From CBDATA01 sp965202845 (GTDB lineage: Bacteria > Acidobacteriota > Vicinamibacteria > Marinacidobacterales > Marinacidobacteraceae): a DNA stretch of 64,000 bases. The translations under genes and the position numbers were made by a program. Positions within the stretch are counted from its first letter, which is position 1. The number at the start of each line of letters is the position of its first letter. Location of the stretch: the NCBI GenBank assembly GCA_965202845.1, contig OZ241856.1, forward strand, positions 2,728,001 to 2,792,000. Reading direction: 5' to 3'. The notes beneath the pieces were generated by a model, which did not search any database, had not been told where the DNA came from, and saw nothing but the letters and a program-made list of their open reading frames with translations. Positions 7,767-16,573 of this stretch are shown here, in pieces.

Positions 7767-8554
7767 CAGCGCGCCTCGAGGAGCTCCACCTCGAACAGCA
7801 GGGTCGCGTATCCGGGGATCGAGTCCCCGGCGCCCCGGGTTCCGTAGGCGAGCGGGTGGGGGATGACCAGCCGGCGGGTTCCGCCCACCCGCATTCCGGC
7901 GACTCCCCGATCCCAACCCTGGATCACCCGGCCGGCGCCCAGTTCGAAGGTGAACGGGTTGTCCGCGGTGTTGGAGTCGAAGAGGGTTCCGCGCCGATCC
8001 TCGGCCAGCAGGTCGTAGAGCCAGCCGCGGTAGACCACCGAAAGCGTGCGTCCCGCCGTCGCTTCGGCGCCGTCGCCCACCACCAGGTCGGTCGCGCTGA
8101 AGGCCGCCGCCTCTCCCGCCACCAGCTTGATTTCGAGCAGCAGGGTGGCGTTTCCGGGGATGGCCGCGTTGCCTCCGGCCCCGAAGGCGAGGTCGGGGGG
8201 AATCACCGCCTCGCGCACGCCCCCCACCCGCATCCCCTCGAGCGCCCGGTCCACGCCGGGGATGACTTCGCCGCTGGCGATCCGGAACGTCAGCGGCCGT
8301 CCCTCCTCGGTGCCGATCAGCCTTTCGCCTCGGTTCCCTTCGGCGTCCGGGTCGTAGGCGAAGCCGGTGTGGAGGATCGCGACCAGATGCCCCGAACGGA
8401 CTTCGGCGCCGGTTCCGGTTTCGATGTCGGTGATCCCGAACGGCACATCGAGGGGGGGAGGCGGAGGGGGGGAGGACGCCGGCGGCGTTACGTTGCCGCC
8501 GTCCCCGCCGCAGCTGGCGGCGAGGAGGAGGATGAGGGCGAGCGCGCGGAGCAT
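7766..8554 (-). CDS. Lipoprotein with two FKBP-type peptidyl-prolyl isomerase domains
   Basis: 262 residues. MLRALALILLLAASCGG is a lipoprotein signal with the lipobox cysteine at 15. A Pro-rich linker leads to two FKBP domains in tandem (about 47-148 and 155-262). Each has the VIPGVDRALEGMRVGG / VIQGWDRGVAGMRVGG and IPGNATLLLEI / IPGYATLLFEV motifs. It probably folds envelope proteins on the periplasmic face. The two domains differ enough that one may be inactive. The gene starts five bases after the aminoacylase stop and overlaps moaA. Confidence 0.9.
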   Translation of the reverse strand: MLRALALILLLAASCGGDGGNVTPPASSPPPPPPLDVPFGITDIETGTGAEVRSGHLVAILHTGFAYDPDAEGNRGERLIGTEEGRPLTFRIASGEVIPGVDRALEGMRVGGVREAVIPPDLAFGAGGNAAIPGNATLLLEIKLVAGEAAAFSATDLVVGDGAEATAGRTLSVVYRGWLYDLLAEDRRGTLFDSNTADNPFTFELGAGRVIQGWDRGVAGMRVGGTRRLVIPHPLAYGTRGAGDSIPGYATLLFEVELLEAR

Positions 8555-8559
8555 GGAGA

Positions 8560-10071
8560 TCAGCGGGCGAGGAAGACGCCGGGCCGGGCGGCGGTGGCGC
8601 GGCCGTTCTCGAAGACCCGTTCCCCCCGAACCCAGACGCCGAGAATCCCCTCGGAAAGCGCGTGGGGTTCGTCGAAGGTGGCGCGGTCGGTCACGGCGTC
8701 CGGGTCGAACAGCACCAGATCGGCGGCCATGCCGGCGGCGATCCGGCCCCGGTCGGCGAAGCCCATGTGGTCGGCGGCGTTCGCGGTCATCCGCCGAACC
8801 GCCTGTTCGAGGGTGAGGTCGCCGCGCTCCCGGACGAACTGCCGGATGGCGCGCGGGAAGGCGCCGAACCCGCGGGGATGCGCGCCGAGCAGCGAGCCGT
8901 CCGTCGAGAGGTTGGCGTGCTCCCAGGCGAAAAAGGCGGCGATGTCCTCCTCCGTCATGCTCGCGGCGATCACCGTCTCGACGACGTCCGCCTCCGCCGC
9001 CGGATCGGCCCGCATCGCCTCGGCATCCCGGATGAGCGCGAGCAGGGTCGCCGCCGCTTCCTCGCCCCGCTCGGCGGCGATGTCCCGGAGCGTGCGCCCC
9101 TGGTACGACGGTTCGGGGGCGAAAACCGGCAGCAGGATCTCTTCGGGAACCGCTATTTCGGAGACCACGAAGCGGGCTTCGTCGAGGTCCTCGAAATTCC
9201 GCTCCGGGAACATCACGGCGAGGGTGGACTGCCAGAACCGGTACGGATAGACATCCAGAGTGATGGCGACCCCGCGGGCGCGGGCGGCGTCGAGACGCTG
9301 GAGTATGTCGCCGGCGCGGCCATGGAGGCTGCGGAGCGCCAGCTTGGCGTGCCCCAGTTGCACCGGCATTCCGGTCTCCTCGCCGATCCGGATGAGTTCG
9401 TCCAGGGCTTCGTCGAACCAGCGGTCCTCGCTGCGGATGTGGCTGATGTAGCGCCCGCCGGCCGCCGCCGCGACCCGGGCGAGGGCCGCCACCTCTTCGG
9501 TCGAGGAATGGATGCCGGGTTCGTATTCGAGGCCGGTGGAGAGGCCGAGCGCGCCCGCCGCCAGTTCGGTTTCGAGCATTTCCGCCATGCGCGCGATCTC
9601 CTGGGGGGCGGCTTCGCGCCGGAAGTCGTCCCCCATGACCATCCGGCGGAGGGTGTTGTGGCCGGCGTAGCTCGCCACGTTCACGGTCGCCGGCGTCGCC
9701 TCGAACCGCTCGCGGAATTCGGCGAGAGGCCAGGGCGAGCCGCCGTCCTGGCCGACCACCACCGTCGTGATCCCCTGGCTCACCGCCGCGGTGGCGTCCA
9801 GCGCTTCGAAAAGCTCGACGTCGGCGTGGCTGTGGGTGTCCACGAACCCCGGAGCGAGCGTCATCCCGGCGGCGTCCACCACCGTGTCGCCGGCGCGGGC
9901 GGCGACTTCCGGTCCGGCTTCGGCGATCCGCCCGTCCACCACCCGGACCGCGCCGGGAAACGCCGGCGCGCCGGTTCCGTCGAGGATGCGCGCGTTCTCG
10001 ATGAGAAGGCCCGGCGACGCTCCCCCGCACCCGGCGAGCAGCAGAAGGAGAGGCAGGAGGATCCCGGGCAT
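8560..10071 (-). CDS. N-acyl-D-amino-acid deacylase (D-aminoacylase) family lipoprotein
   Basis: 503 residues of the amidohydrolase superfamily. MPGILLPLLLLLAGC is a lipoprotein signal. The metal-binding HSHAD motif follows LAPGFVDT near residue 80, with GLSTGLEYEPG, ISHIRSED and the C-terminal composite domain AADLVLFDPDAVTDRATF typical of D-aminoacylases. It likely hydrolyses N-acyl-D-amino acids at the cell envelope; the substrate is inferred from the family. It is 14 bases after trxA in one operon. Confidence 0.9.
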   Translation of the reverse strand: MPGILLPLLLLLAGCGGASPGLLIENARILDGTGAPAFPGAVRVVDGRIAEAGPEVAARAGDTVVDAAGMTLAPGFVDTHSHADVELFEALDATAAVSQGITTVVVGQDGGSPWPLAEFRERFEATPATVNVASYAGHNTLRRMVMGDDFRREAAPQEIARMAEMLETELAAGALGLSTGLEYEPGIHSSTEEVAALARVAAAAGGRYISHIRSEDRWFDEALDELIRIGEETGMPVQLGHAKLALRSLHGRAGDILQRLDAARARGVAITLDVYPYRFWQSTLAVMFPERNFEDLDEARFVVSEIAVPEEILLPVFAPEPSYQGRTLRDIAAERGEEAAATLLALIRDAEAMRADPAAEADVVETVIAASMTEEDIAAFFAWEHANLSTDGSLLGAHPRGFGAFPRAIRQFVRERGDLTLEQAVRRMTANAADHMGFADRGRIAAGMAADLVLFDPDAVTDRATFDEPHALSEGILGVWVRGERVFENGRATAARPGVFLAR

Positions 10072-10085
10072 CCGGGGCGCGACGC

Positions 10086-10418
10086 TCAGGCGCTGATGAG
10101 CTGCTCCAGGCGGTCAGCGAGCTTCTTCTTGGACTGGACGCCGACGACCTGCCCCGCAACTTCCCCCTTGTGGAAGAAGAGGAGGGTGGGGATCGAGCGG
10201 ACGCGATACCGCTCGGCGATCCGCGGCTCGTCGTCCACGTTCACCTTGCCGACGTGGACGCGCCCGTCGAAGTCCTCGGCGAGTTCGTCGATGGTGGGGG
10301 CGATGGTGCGGCAGGGGCCGCACCATTCGGCCCAGAAATCCACCAGGCTCGGCTTGTCGCCGGAGATGGTGGCCTCGAAGTTGGACTCGGTCAGTTCGAG
10401 GGTCTTGCCTTCCGCCAT
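10086..10418 (-). CDS. trxA: Thioredoxin
   Basis: 110 residues with the active site WCGPC (C33, C36) in VDFWAEWCGPC and the conserved cis-Pro segment SIPTLLFFHKGE. It is a cytoplasmic dithiol-disulfide oxidoreductase. It is the first gene of a minus-strand operon continuing into the aminoacylase, FKBP and moaA genes, and is divergent from the CDF transporter. Confidence 0.97.
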   Translation of the reverse strand: MAEGKTLELTESNFEATISGDKPSLVDFWAEWCGPCRTIAPTIDELAEDFDGRVHVGKVNVDDEPRIAERYRVRSIPTLLFFHKGEVAGQVVGVQSKKKLADRLEQLISA

Positions 10419-10527
10419 GGGGTTTCCTCCGTCGGTGGGCGCCCGGCGCGCGCCGGGGAAGTCAGGGAGGACGGGATTCTAGCGTTTGCCCGCCTCCTTC
10501 CTGCGGTATCTTCCGCACGCGGACCTG

Positions 10528-11430
10528 ATGAGCCATTCGCACGACCACCGTCGTCAAGCCTCCACGACCGCGCTGGGGCTGGCGCTCGGTTGCACCCTGC
10601 TGATCGCCGCCGCCCAGTTCCTCGGCGGCATCTGGGCGAACAGCTTGGCCCTTCAGGGGGACGCCGGGCACATGGTCAGCGATGCGGCGGCGCTCGGCGT
10701 CGCGATCGGCGCCGCTTGGCTCGCCGCCCGGCCGCTGACCGCGAGGCGCACCTTCGGGTTCCAGCGGGCCGAGGTGCTGGCCGCGCTGCTCAACGCCGCC
10801 TTCCTGCTGGGCGTCTCGGCCTGGGTCGCGCTGCGGGCGGTTCCGCGCCTCGGCCAGGAAGTGGAGATCGCCGCCGGGCCGGTGCTGGGGATCGCGGTCC
10901 TCGGCCTGGTCGTCAACCTGGTGGCGCTTCGCATCCTCGGAGGGCACCAGGGGGGCAACCTGAATATCCGGGGCGCGTTCTTGCATGTGCTCGGAGACAC
11001 CCTGGGGTCCGCCGGGGTGATCGTGTCGGCGATCGTGATCCACACGACCGGGTGGACGCCGGTGGACGCGCTGGCGTCGCTCGCCATCGCGGCGCTGCTG
11101 GTGGTCTCGGCGATCCGGTTGCTGCGCGACAGCCTCTCGGTCCTGATGCTGGTCACCCCGTCGCACGTGGATTCGGAGGCGGTGAAGCGGCGCCTGGAAG
11201 CGGTGCCCGGAGTCCGCGGCATCCATGATCTCCACATCTGGACCGTCAACAGCGATTTCGTTTCGCTCTCGTGCCACGCCGAGGTGGACAAGGCGAGCTC
11301 GCCGGACGCCATCCTGCGGGCGGCGACCACCCTGTTGCGCGAGGATTTCGGCATCCGCCACGTGACCATCCAGCCGGAGTCCTCGCGGGTGCACGCCCCC
11401 GCGGACTCGTGCCAGATCGTCCCCACCTGA
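10528..11430 (+). CDS. Cation diffusion facilitator (zinc/cobalt/cadmium efflux)
   Basis: 300 residues. A His-rich start (SHSHDHRR) precedes six predicted membrane helices carrying the two metal-site HxxxD motifs (GDAGHMVSDAAAL in helix 2 and LHVLGDTLGSAG in helix 5). A C-terminal cytoplasmic domain (VPGVRGIHDLHIWTVNSD) follows. This is the CzcD-type proton-coupled exporter of divalent metal ions. ATG 10528 was chosen over an upstream TTG because the His-rich start is the usual N-terminus. Confidence 0.93.
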   Translation: MSHSHDHRRQASTTALGLALGCTLLIAAAQFLGGIWANSLALQGDAGHMVSDAAALGVAIGAAWLAARPLTARRTFGFQRAEVLAALLNAAFLLGVSAWVALRAVPRLGQEVEIAAGPVLGIAVLGLVVNLVALRILGGHQGGNLNIRGAFLHVLGDTLGSAGVIVSAIVIHTTGWTPVDALASLAIAALLVVSAIRLLRDSLSVLMLVTPSHVDSEAVKRRLEAVPGVRGIHDLHIWTVNSDFVSLSCHAEVDKASSPDAILRAATTLLREDFGIRHVTIQPESSRVHAPADSCQIVPT

Positions 11431-11465
11431 CCATCACGACGGCGACCGTAGGTGCGTGGCCGGAG

Positions 11466-11960
11466 TCAGAACCCGCCGAGAACCGCTACCTCAGGCGATC
11501 GCGCACCGCACTGGCTACAGAAAAGCCTGGCTTCCATCTCCGAAAAGCTGGCTGCACGTGGCAACCATTTGCTTAACTCGTCGGGAGTTATCCACGCACG
11601 GTGGGGGCATGCGCAACATTGCACGAGGATATCCAAGTCTTCCATTTCGGGGTACTGCTCTTCGTAATCCTGATAATCGGGCTCCGGTTCGGAGTGCCGC
11701 TCCGGTTCCACTTCCAAAGCCCAGCACTCCACTTCCTCCAGAGCTTGGCGCTCTTTCAAAGCTCGGTGCTCCGCTTCCTCTCGGGACCGGCGCTCCATTT
11801 CCTCCAAATCTCGTTCAGTGGGCCGGCTGAAGTAGTGCGCTTCCCAATCCCCACTTCCCATGTCGTCAAAGGATTTTCCCCAATCGGTCATCCATTCATC
11901 TTCATGCACATCATGCTCCGACAACCAGATGGAATGCTCCGAAGTCCTTTCGTTACTCAT
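11466..11960 (-). CDS. Hypothetical protein with C-terminal zinc-ribbon-like segment
   Basis: 164 residues. The N-terminal half is very acidic. A charged helix at about residues 48-80 (ERDLEEMERRSREEAEHRAL) precedes a Glu/Pro stretch. The C-terminal 50 residues carry CCAC (115-118) and CSQC (148-151) around WITPDELSKWLPR, the layout of a small treble-clef or zinc ribbon seen in many alphaproteobacterial-type small proteins. I do not recognise a function. GC is lower than in its neighbours. It diverges from the hemerythrin gene across 68 bp. Confidence 0.7.
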   Translation of the reverse strand: MSNERTSEHSIWLSEHDVHEDEWMTDWGKSFDDMGSGDWEAHYFSRPTERDLEEMERRSREEAEHRALKERQALEEVECWALEVEPERHSEPEPDYQDYEEQYPEMEDLDILVQCCACPHRAWITPDELSKWLPRAASFSEMEARLFCSQCGARSPEVAVLGGF

Positions 11961-12028
11961 CGTTGGCGAATCCGACTATACCACCGATCGCTCGCAATCG
12001 GGGGGGCGTAGACTGCGGGTATCGCCCC

Positions 12029-12526
12029 ATGTCTCCCGAATCCCTCCACCGCGATCCGAGTCTCATCCCGCTCTCCCACCAGCACCAGCACGGGCTGGCG
12101 CTCGCCCTCTTCATCGAGCGGGGGCTGCGGGACGAACCCACTGCGGCGAAAGCCGACGAGCTCGCCGGGCGGGTGGCGCGGGCCGCCGAGGGGGAGCTTC
12201 TCGGCCACTTCCGGGTCGAGGAGGCCGACCTCTTTCCGGCGGCGCGCCCGTTCCTGCGTTCCGGCGCCGCCCTCATCGACCGGCTGGTCGCCGAACACCG
12301 CCGCATGGAGGACCTGATGGAGGGCATCGCCGCGGCGCGCGGCGCGGACCGGATCCCGCTGCTGCGGGAGTTCGGCGACGTCCTGCGGCGGCACATCCGC
12401 GCCGAGGAGCGGGAGCTGTTCCCGGAAATCCAGGAGCGGCTCGCTCCCGACCGGCTCGCCGAAGCGGGGCAGCGGATCGCCGCCGATCTCCGGACCGCCT
12501 GCCCGCTCGCCGCCGTCGATTCGTAG
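12029..12526 (+). CDS. Hemerythrin HHE-domain protein
   Basis: 165 residues in a four-helix bundle pattern with the expected iron ligands: SHQHQHGLAL, HFRVEEADLFP, EHRRMEDLM and HIRAEERELFPEI. Such proteins bind O2 or NO, or handle iron, through a di-iron centre. ATG 12029 starts just before the first conserved helix. The gene is convergent with the PLP lyase, with adjacent stop codons. Confidence 0.88.
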   Translation: MSPESLHRDPSLIPLSHQHQHGLALALFIERGLRDEPTAAKADELAGRVARAAEGELLGHFRVEEADLFPAARPFLRSGAALIDRLVAEHRRMEDLMEGIAAARGADRIPLLREFGDVLRRHIRAEERELFPEIQERLAPDRLAEAGQRIAADLRTACPLAAVDS

Positions 12527-13672
12527 CTACGCGAACGCCTGGGCGAAATCGGCGATCAGGTCCTCCGCCGACTCCACCCCGGTCGAGAACCGGAGCAGCC
12601 CGTCGGCGATGCCTTGCCGGGCGCGCTCCTCCGGCGAGAGTCCGCTGTGCACTGCCGCCGCCGGGCGCACGATCAGCGATTCCACCCCGCCGAGGCTCGC
12701 CGCGACCGCCGGAAGCCGGAGCCGCGACTCCAGCCGTTCCGCCGCCTCCGCGCCGCCGTGCAGCTCGATTCCCATCATCCCGCCGAACCCGCCGTCCAGC
12801 AGGCGCGCCGCCCGCTCGTGTTGCGGGTGCGACGCGAGACCCGGATAGTGAACCCGGCTCACTTCGGGACGCCCCTCGAGAAACCGCGCGAGGGCGAGCG
12901 CGGACGCCGACTGCCGGCGCACCCGGAGACCGACCGTTTTCAGCCCGCGTTCCAGCAGCACGCAGGCGTGCGGATCGAGCGAACCCCCCAGGTGGTCCAC
13001 GATGTGCTTGATGGCCCGAACCCGCTCCGCCGACCCGGAGATCGCGCCGGCGACGATGTCGTTGTGGCCGTTCAGGTACTTGGTGGCGCTTTCCATCACC
13101 AGGTCGAAGCCGAGCGTCGCCGGGCGGCAGAGCGCCGGGCTGGCGAAGGTGTTGTCGATGAACGAGATCAGCCGGTGTTCGCGGGCGAAGCGGACCACCG
13201 CCTCCAGGTCGGCCATCTGGACCAGCGGATTCGTCAGCGTCTCCACGTAGATCAACCGGGTGTTCGGGGTCAGCGCCCGCGCCCAGGAATCCGGGTCCTG
13301 GGGGTCGATGCGGGTGTGGGCGATCCCGAACCGGGGCAGGTCGTGCTGCAGCAGGTTGGCGGTCCCGCCGTACACCACGTCCTGAACCAGCAGGTGATCC
13401 CCGGCGCCCAGGAACGCGAAAAGCGCGCCGCTGATCGCCGCCATCCCGCTCCCGGTGACCAGCGTGTCCTCCGCGTCCTCCAGCGACGCGATGCGGGCGT
13501 GGAGCACCTTGTGGTTGGGGCTGTTGGAGAGGCGCAGGTAGCCCACGTCGTGGTACGACTCGCCGTGGTACTCGAAGTTCGCGGTCTGGAACACCGGAGT
13601 CGAGATCGCTCCGAGCGGACGGGGGGAGAGCGCCCCCTCGTGGATCGCCCGGGTGTCAAGGGAAGTGGTCAT
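12527..13672 (-). CDS. Cys/Met-metabolism PLP-dependent lyase (cystathionine gamma-synthase/beta-lyase family)
   Basis: 381 residues. The family's PLP-binding lysine lies in ESATKYLNGHNDIVAG, with YGGT for phosphate binding and the C-terminal SLGGVESLIVRPA signature. Family members make or cleave cystathionine or eliminate sulfur from cysteine or methionine derivatives. The beta-lyase MetC is a good candidate, but the exact reaction cannot be told from sequence alone. ATG 13672 overlaps the stop of the QueD-like gene (ATGA), so the two form an operon. Confidence 0.92.
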   Translation of the reverse strand: MTTSLDTRAIHEGALSPRPLGAISTPVFQTANFEYHGESYHDVGYLRLSNSPNHKVLHARIASLEDAEDTLVTGSGMAAISGALFAFLGAGDHLLVQDVVYGGTANLLQHDLPRFGIAHTRIDPQDPDSWARALTPNTRLIYVETLTNPLVQMADLEAVVRFAREHRLISFIDNTFASPALCRPATLGFDLVMESATKYLNGHNDIVAGAISGSAERVRAIKHIVDHLGGSLDPHACVLLERGLKTVGLRVRRQSASALALARFLEGRPEVSRVHYPGLASHPQHERAARLLDGGFGGMMGIELHGGAEAAERLESRLRLPAVAASLGGVESLIVRPAAAVHSGLSPEERARQGIADGLLRFSTGVESAEDLIADFAQAFA

Positions 13673-14049
13673 GGGGTCGGAACCGCGGCCTCGTAGGACG
13701 CCGCCATCTGGGGGTTTTCGTCGAGGTGGACCCGCACCGTTCCCCGGAACGACTCGGGGAGCCGCGCTGCCACTTCGCCGTGGATGTGCCGGCAGAGGAA
13801 TTCGGTGGTGGTGATCGCGCCGGGGAACCGCTCGTCGAGGTCCGCGTAGCGGAGGGGGCCGAGCGCTTCGCCGAGCGCCTCCCGGGCCCAGGCGAGATCG
13901 AGGACGATGTTGTGCCGGTCGAGCGCGGCGGTCCGGAATTCGACGGTGACCGCGTAGGTGGCGCCGTGCCGGTTCTGCGCCGGCCCGAAGACCTCCCCGC
14001 GCAGCGAGTGCGAGCACATGAAGTGGTCGCGGACGGCGATGCTGAACAC
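13669..14049 (-). CDS. Divergent 6-pyruvoyl-tetrahydropterin synthase / QueD-like protein
   Basis: 126 residues from a GTG at 14049. The frame VFSIAVRDHFMCSHSLRGEV, then FGPAQNRHGATYAVTVEF, matches the PTPS fold and resembles a divergent group also seen in actinobacteria. Classic enzymes have three zinc histidines (AH...HGH) and a catalytic Cys. Here HGH is HGA and the Cys is missing, so the normal queuosine or pterin reaction is doubtful. The C-terminal VHLDENPQMAASYE keeps the substrate-anchoring Glu. It is coupled to the PLP lyase and divergent from the hydratase gene with only 33 bp between. Confidence 0.8.
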   Translation of the reverse strand: MFSIAVRDHFMCSHSLRGEVFGPAQNRHGATYAVTVEFRTAALDRHNIVLDLAWAREALGEALGPLRYADLDERFPGAITTTEFLCRHIHGEVAARLPESFRGTVRVHLDENPQMAASYEAAVPTP

Positions 14050-14082
14050 GGGGACGGGAAAGGGTAGCCGTACACTTCCCCC

Positions 14083-14871
14083 ATGCCGGACGCCGCGTTT
14101 TCCGTCGAGGCGGTCTGCGACGAGATCGAGAGCGCCCGCGCCGCCGGAGGCCGGCTGGTCCCGTTCACCAGCCGGATCGCCGGATTCGGCCTCGCCGAGG
14201 CCTACCGGGTCGCCGGGATGCTCGCCTGCCGCCGCGCCGCCCGCTCGCCCATCATCGGGCGCAAGATCGGGTTCACCAACCGGGCGCTCTGGGAGGCCGC
14301 CGGGCTGGATCGTCCGGTCTGGGGGTGCATGTACCGGGAGTCGGTCCGGGAACCCGGCGTCCCGATTTCGATGGCCGGAGCGGTGGAGCCCAAAATCGAA
14401 TGCGAGGTGGTCGCGCGTCTCCGTTCGGTTCCCGAACCCGGAGAGCGGGGCGCGGCGGTCGCCCGGCATGTGGAGGCGGTCGGGCTCGGTTTCGAGGTGG
14501 TGGATTCGCCGTATCCGGGCTGGGCCATGCGTCCCGCCGACGCGGTCGCCGCCGGGGGCATCCACCACGCGCTCGCGCTCGGCCCGATGATTCCGCTCGG
14601 GGGTCCGGACGGATTGGCCGAACTGGCGGTGCGTGTGGAGCGCGACGGGCGCCACGTCGCCGACGGAAGCGGGCGCATGGTCATGGGGAACCCGCTGGAT
14701 GCGGTGGGCGTTCTCGCCGAACTGGCGGCGGCGCAAGGCCATCCCCTGGAGGCCGGGGAAATCATCACCACCGGCACGCTCACCCCGCCGCTGGAATGTC
14801 GCGCCGGGGAGCGCTACGCCGCGGTCGCGGAGCGGGATACGCTGCCGCCGGCCGCGGTGGTTCTCGCCTGA
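14083..14871 (+). CDS. 2-keto-4-pentenoate hydratase family protein
   Basis: 262 residues of the MhpD / 4-oxalocrotonate decarboxylase family. Typical segments are IIGRKIGFTNRALW, EPKIECEVV with metal-binding acidic residues, LGFEVVDSPYPGW, and the C-terminal GNPLDAVGVLAELAAAQGHPLEAGEIITTGT. Members hydrate or decarboxylate 2-oxo-dienoates in catabolism of aromatics. No other meta-cleavage genes are nearby, so the true substrate is open. It is the first gene of a run into sulP and the M19 dipeptidase, with one base between stop and next ATG. Confidence 0.88.
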   Translation: MPDAAFSVEAVCDEIESARAAGGRLVPFTSRIAGFGLAEAYRVAGMLACRRAARSPIIGRKIGFTNRALWEAAGLDRPVWGCMYRESVREPGVPISMAGAVEPKIECEVVARLRSVPEPGERGAAVARHVEAVGLGFEVVDSPYPGWAMRPADAVAAGGIHHALALGPMIPLGGPDGLAELAVRVERDGRHVADGSGRMVMGNPLDAVGVLAELAAAQGHPLEAGEIITTGTLTPPLECRAGERYAAVAERDTLPPAAVVLA

Positions 14872-14872
14872 C

Positions 14873-16573
14873 ATGATGACGCGCCTGCTGAACCGGCTCC
14901 GCGCGGAATTCCGCCGGGTGGTTCCGGTGGGGTATTCGCGGTCCGATCTCGGCGTGGACCTGACCGCCGGACTCACCGTTTCGGTGGTGGCGGTGCCGCT
15001 CGGCCTGGTGGTGGCGATCGCCGCCGGCGCCAGTCCCGACAAGGGTCTGGTGGGCATCATCGTGGGCGGGCTGGTGATCGCGCTGTTCACCGCGAGCCGC
15101 TTCCAGATTGGCGGCCCCACCGAGGCGTGCATCCTCATCGCGGTGGTGGTGATCGAGGGGTGGGGGTATTCGGGGTTGATGTCGGCGACCCTGCTGGCGG
15201 GGCTTTTCCTGCTCCTGATGGCGGTTTCCCGCATCGGCATCCTGATCGAATCCATGCCCCAGGCGGTGATCAGCGGGTTCGTAACCGGGATGGGGGTCAT
15301 CATCTTCGCCGGGCAGATCGTGCCCTTTCTGGGGCTCGCCAACACTGTCCACGACCACGCGCACGCGCCCGGCGAGGCGCATTCGCACAACTTCGTGTTC
15401 ATCGTCCAGGGGGTGATCGACCGGCTGGGCGGCCTCGATCCGACCACCGCCGCCATCGGGTTCGCCTCGCTCGCTGCGGTGCTCCTGACCCGGCGGTTCT
15501 TTCCGCGCATTCCGGCCTATGTGATGGGCCTCGGAGTCGGAGCGCTGCTGGTCGCCGGCTCGGGCCTTTCGGTGGACACCATCGGCAGCGCCTTCGGCGA
15601 GCTGCCCAACCGGTTCCCGCGGCCGTCCATCCCGGCCCTGATGTTCGAGCTGTTCCCCTACGCGGTGGCGATCGCCTTCCTGTCGAGCGCCGAATCGCTG
15701 CTCGCCGCTTCGATGGCGAGTCGTTCCCGGGGCGTGCCGAGCAAGCCGAACCAGGAGTTCGTGGCGCTCGGCTTCGGGAATCTGGCCGCCGCCGTCTGGG
15801 GCGGGTTTCCGGTGGGCGGTTGCGTCGCCCGGACCGCGACCTGCCTTTCCTCGGGCGCCCGGTCGCCGCTCGCCGGGGCGTTCCATGCGCTCTTCGTGGC
15901 GCTCTTCGTGCTGTTCTTCTCGTGGGCTCTCGAGTTCATTCCCCTCGCGTCGCTCGCGGCGGTCCTACTGGTGGTCGCCGCCCGGATGTTCGAGACGGAC
16001 CGGATTCGGACGATCCTGCGGGCGCCCGCCGGGGAGCGGTTCATCCTCGCCACCTCGCTGGGAACGACTCTCTTCTGGGACATTCGCTATGTCATTCCAG
16101 TCGGTCTGCTGGTGAGCGCGATCGTGTTCATACCGCGGATTTCCGGGATCTTCATCGTGCGGCGCGGCGAGAACGCGCTGGTGGATTCCGAGGAACTCAT
16201 CGTGGATCCGGAGCCGCTCCCGGCGGCCCTGCCCCCCGGCGTCGAGGTCATCACCTTCCGCGGCGCGCTGTTCTACGGCACCGTGAACAGCCTGTCCGAC
16301 CTGCTGGCTGACAAGGCGAAGCCCCGCGCCTCCTGCGTCTTCGGGATGCGCAATGTGTATTTCATGGATCCCACCGCATGCATCGCGCTGGCCGATCTGG
16401 TGAAGAACCTGATCGGAAAGGGCACGACCTGTTTCTTCTGGGGCATCCAGCCCGAGGTGGCGGAAGTGATGCACCAGACGGACCTGCACCCCCGGAAGGG
16501 GCTGGCGTTCTTTCCCGATGCCGGCACGGCGGTCCAGGCGGCGACCGCATCCGCCGCGAACGCCGGCGCATGA
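14873..16573 (+). CDS. SulP family anion transporter with STAS domain
   Basis: 566 residues. About ten to twelve membrane helices begin with DLTAGLTVSVVAVPLGLVVA, and GGPTEACILIAVVV is the family's helix-3 signature. A cytoplasmic STAS domain occupies about residues 440-530 (VEVITFRGALFYGTVNSLSD ... FGMRNVYFMDPTACIAL). SulP proteins carry sulfate, bicarbonate or other anions; the substrate cannot be read here. A His-rich loop (HDHAHAPGEAHSHNF) between helices is uncommon. Two ATGs (14873, 14876) are possible starts. Confidence 0.93.
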   Translation: MMTRLLNRLRAEFRRVVPVGYSRSDLGVDLTAGLTVSVVAVPLGLVVAIAAGASPDKGLVGIIVGGLVIALFTASRFQIGGPTEACILIAVVVIEGWGYSGLMSATLLAGLFLLLMAVSRIGILIESMPQAVISGFVTGMGVIIFAGQIVPFLGLANTVHDHAHAPGEAHSHNFVFIVQGVIDRLGGLDPTTAAIGFASLAAVLLTRRFFPRIPAYVMGLGVGALLVAGSGLSVDTIGSAFGELPNRFPRPSIPALMFELFPYAVAIAFLSSAESLLAASMASRSRGVPSKPNQEFVALGFGNLAAAVWGGFPVGGCVARTATCLSSGARSPLAGAFHALFVALFVLFFSWALEFIPLASLAAVLLVVAARMFETDRIRTILRAPAGERFILATSLGTTLFWDIRYVIPVGLLVSAIVFIPRISGIFIVRRGENALVDSEELIVDPEPLPAALPPGVEVITFRGALFYGTVNSLSDLLADKAKPRASCVFGMRNVYFMDPTACIALADLVKNLIGKGTTCFFWGIQPEVAEVMHQTDLHPRKGLAFFPDAGTAVQAATASAANAGA

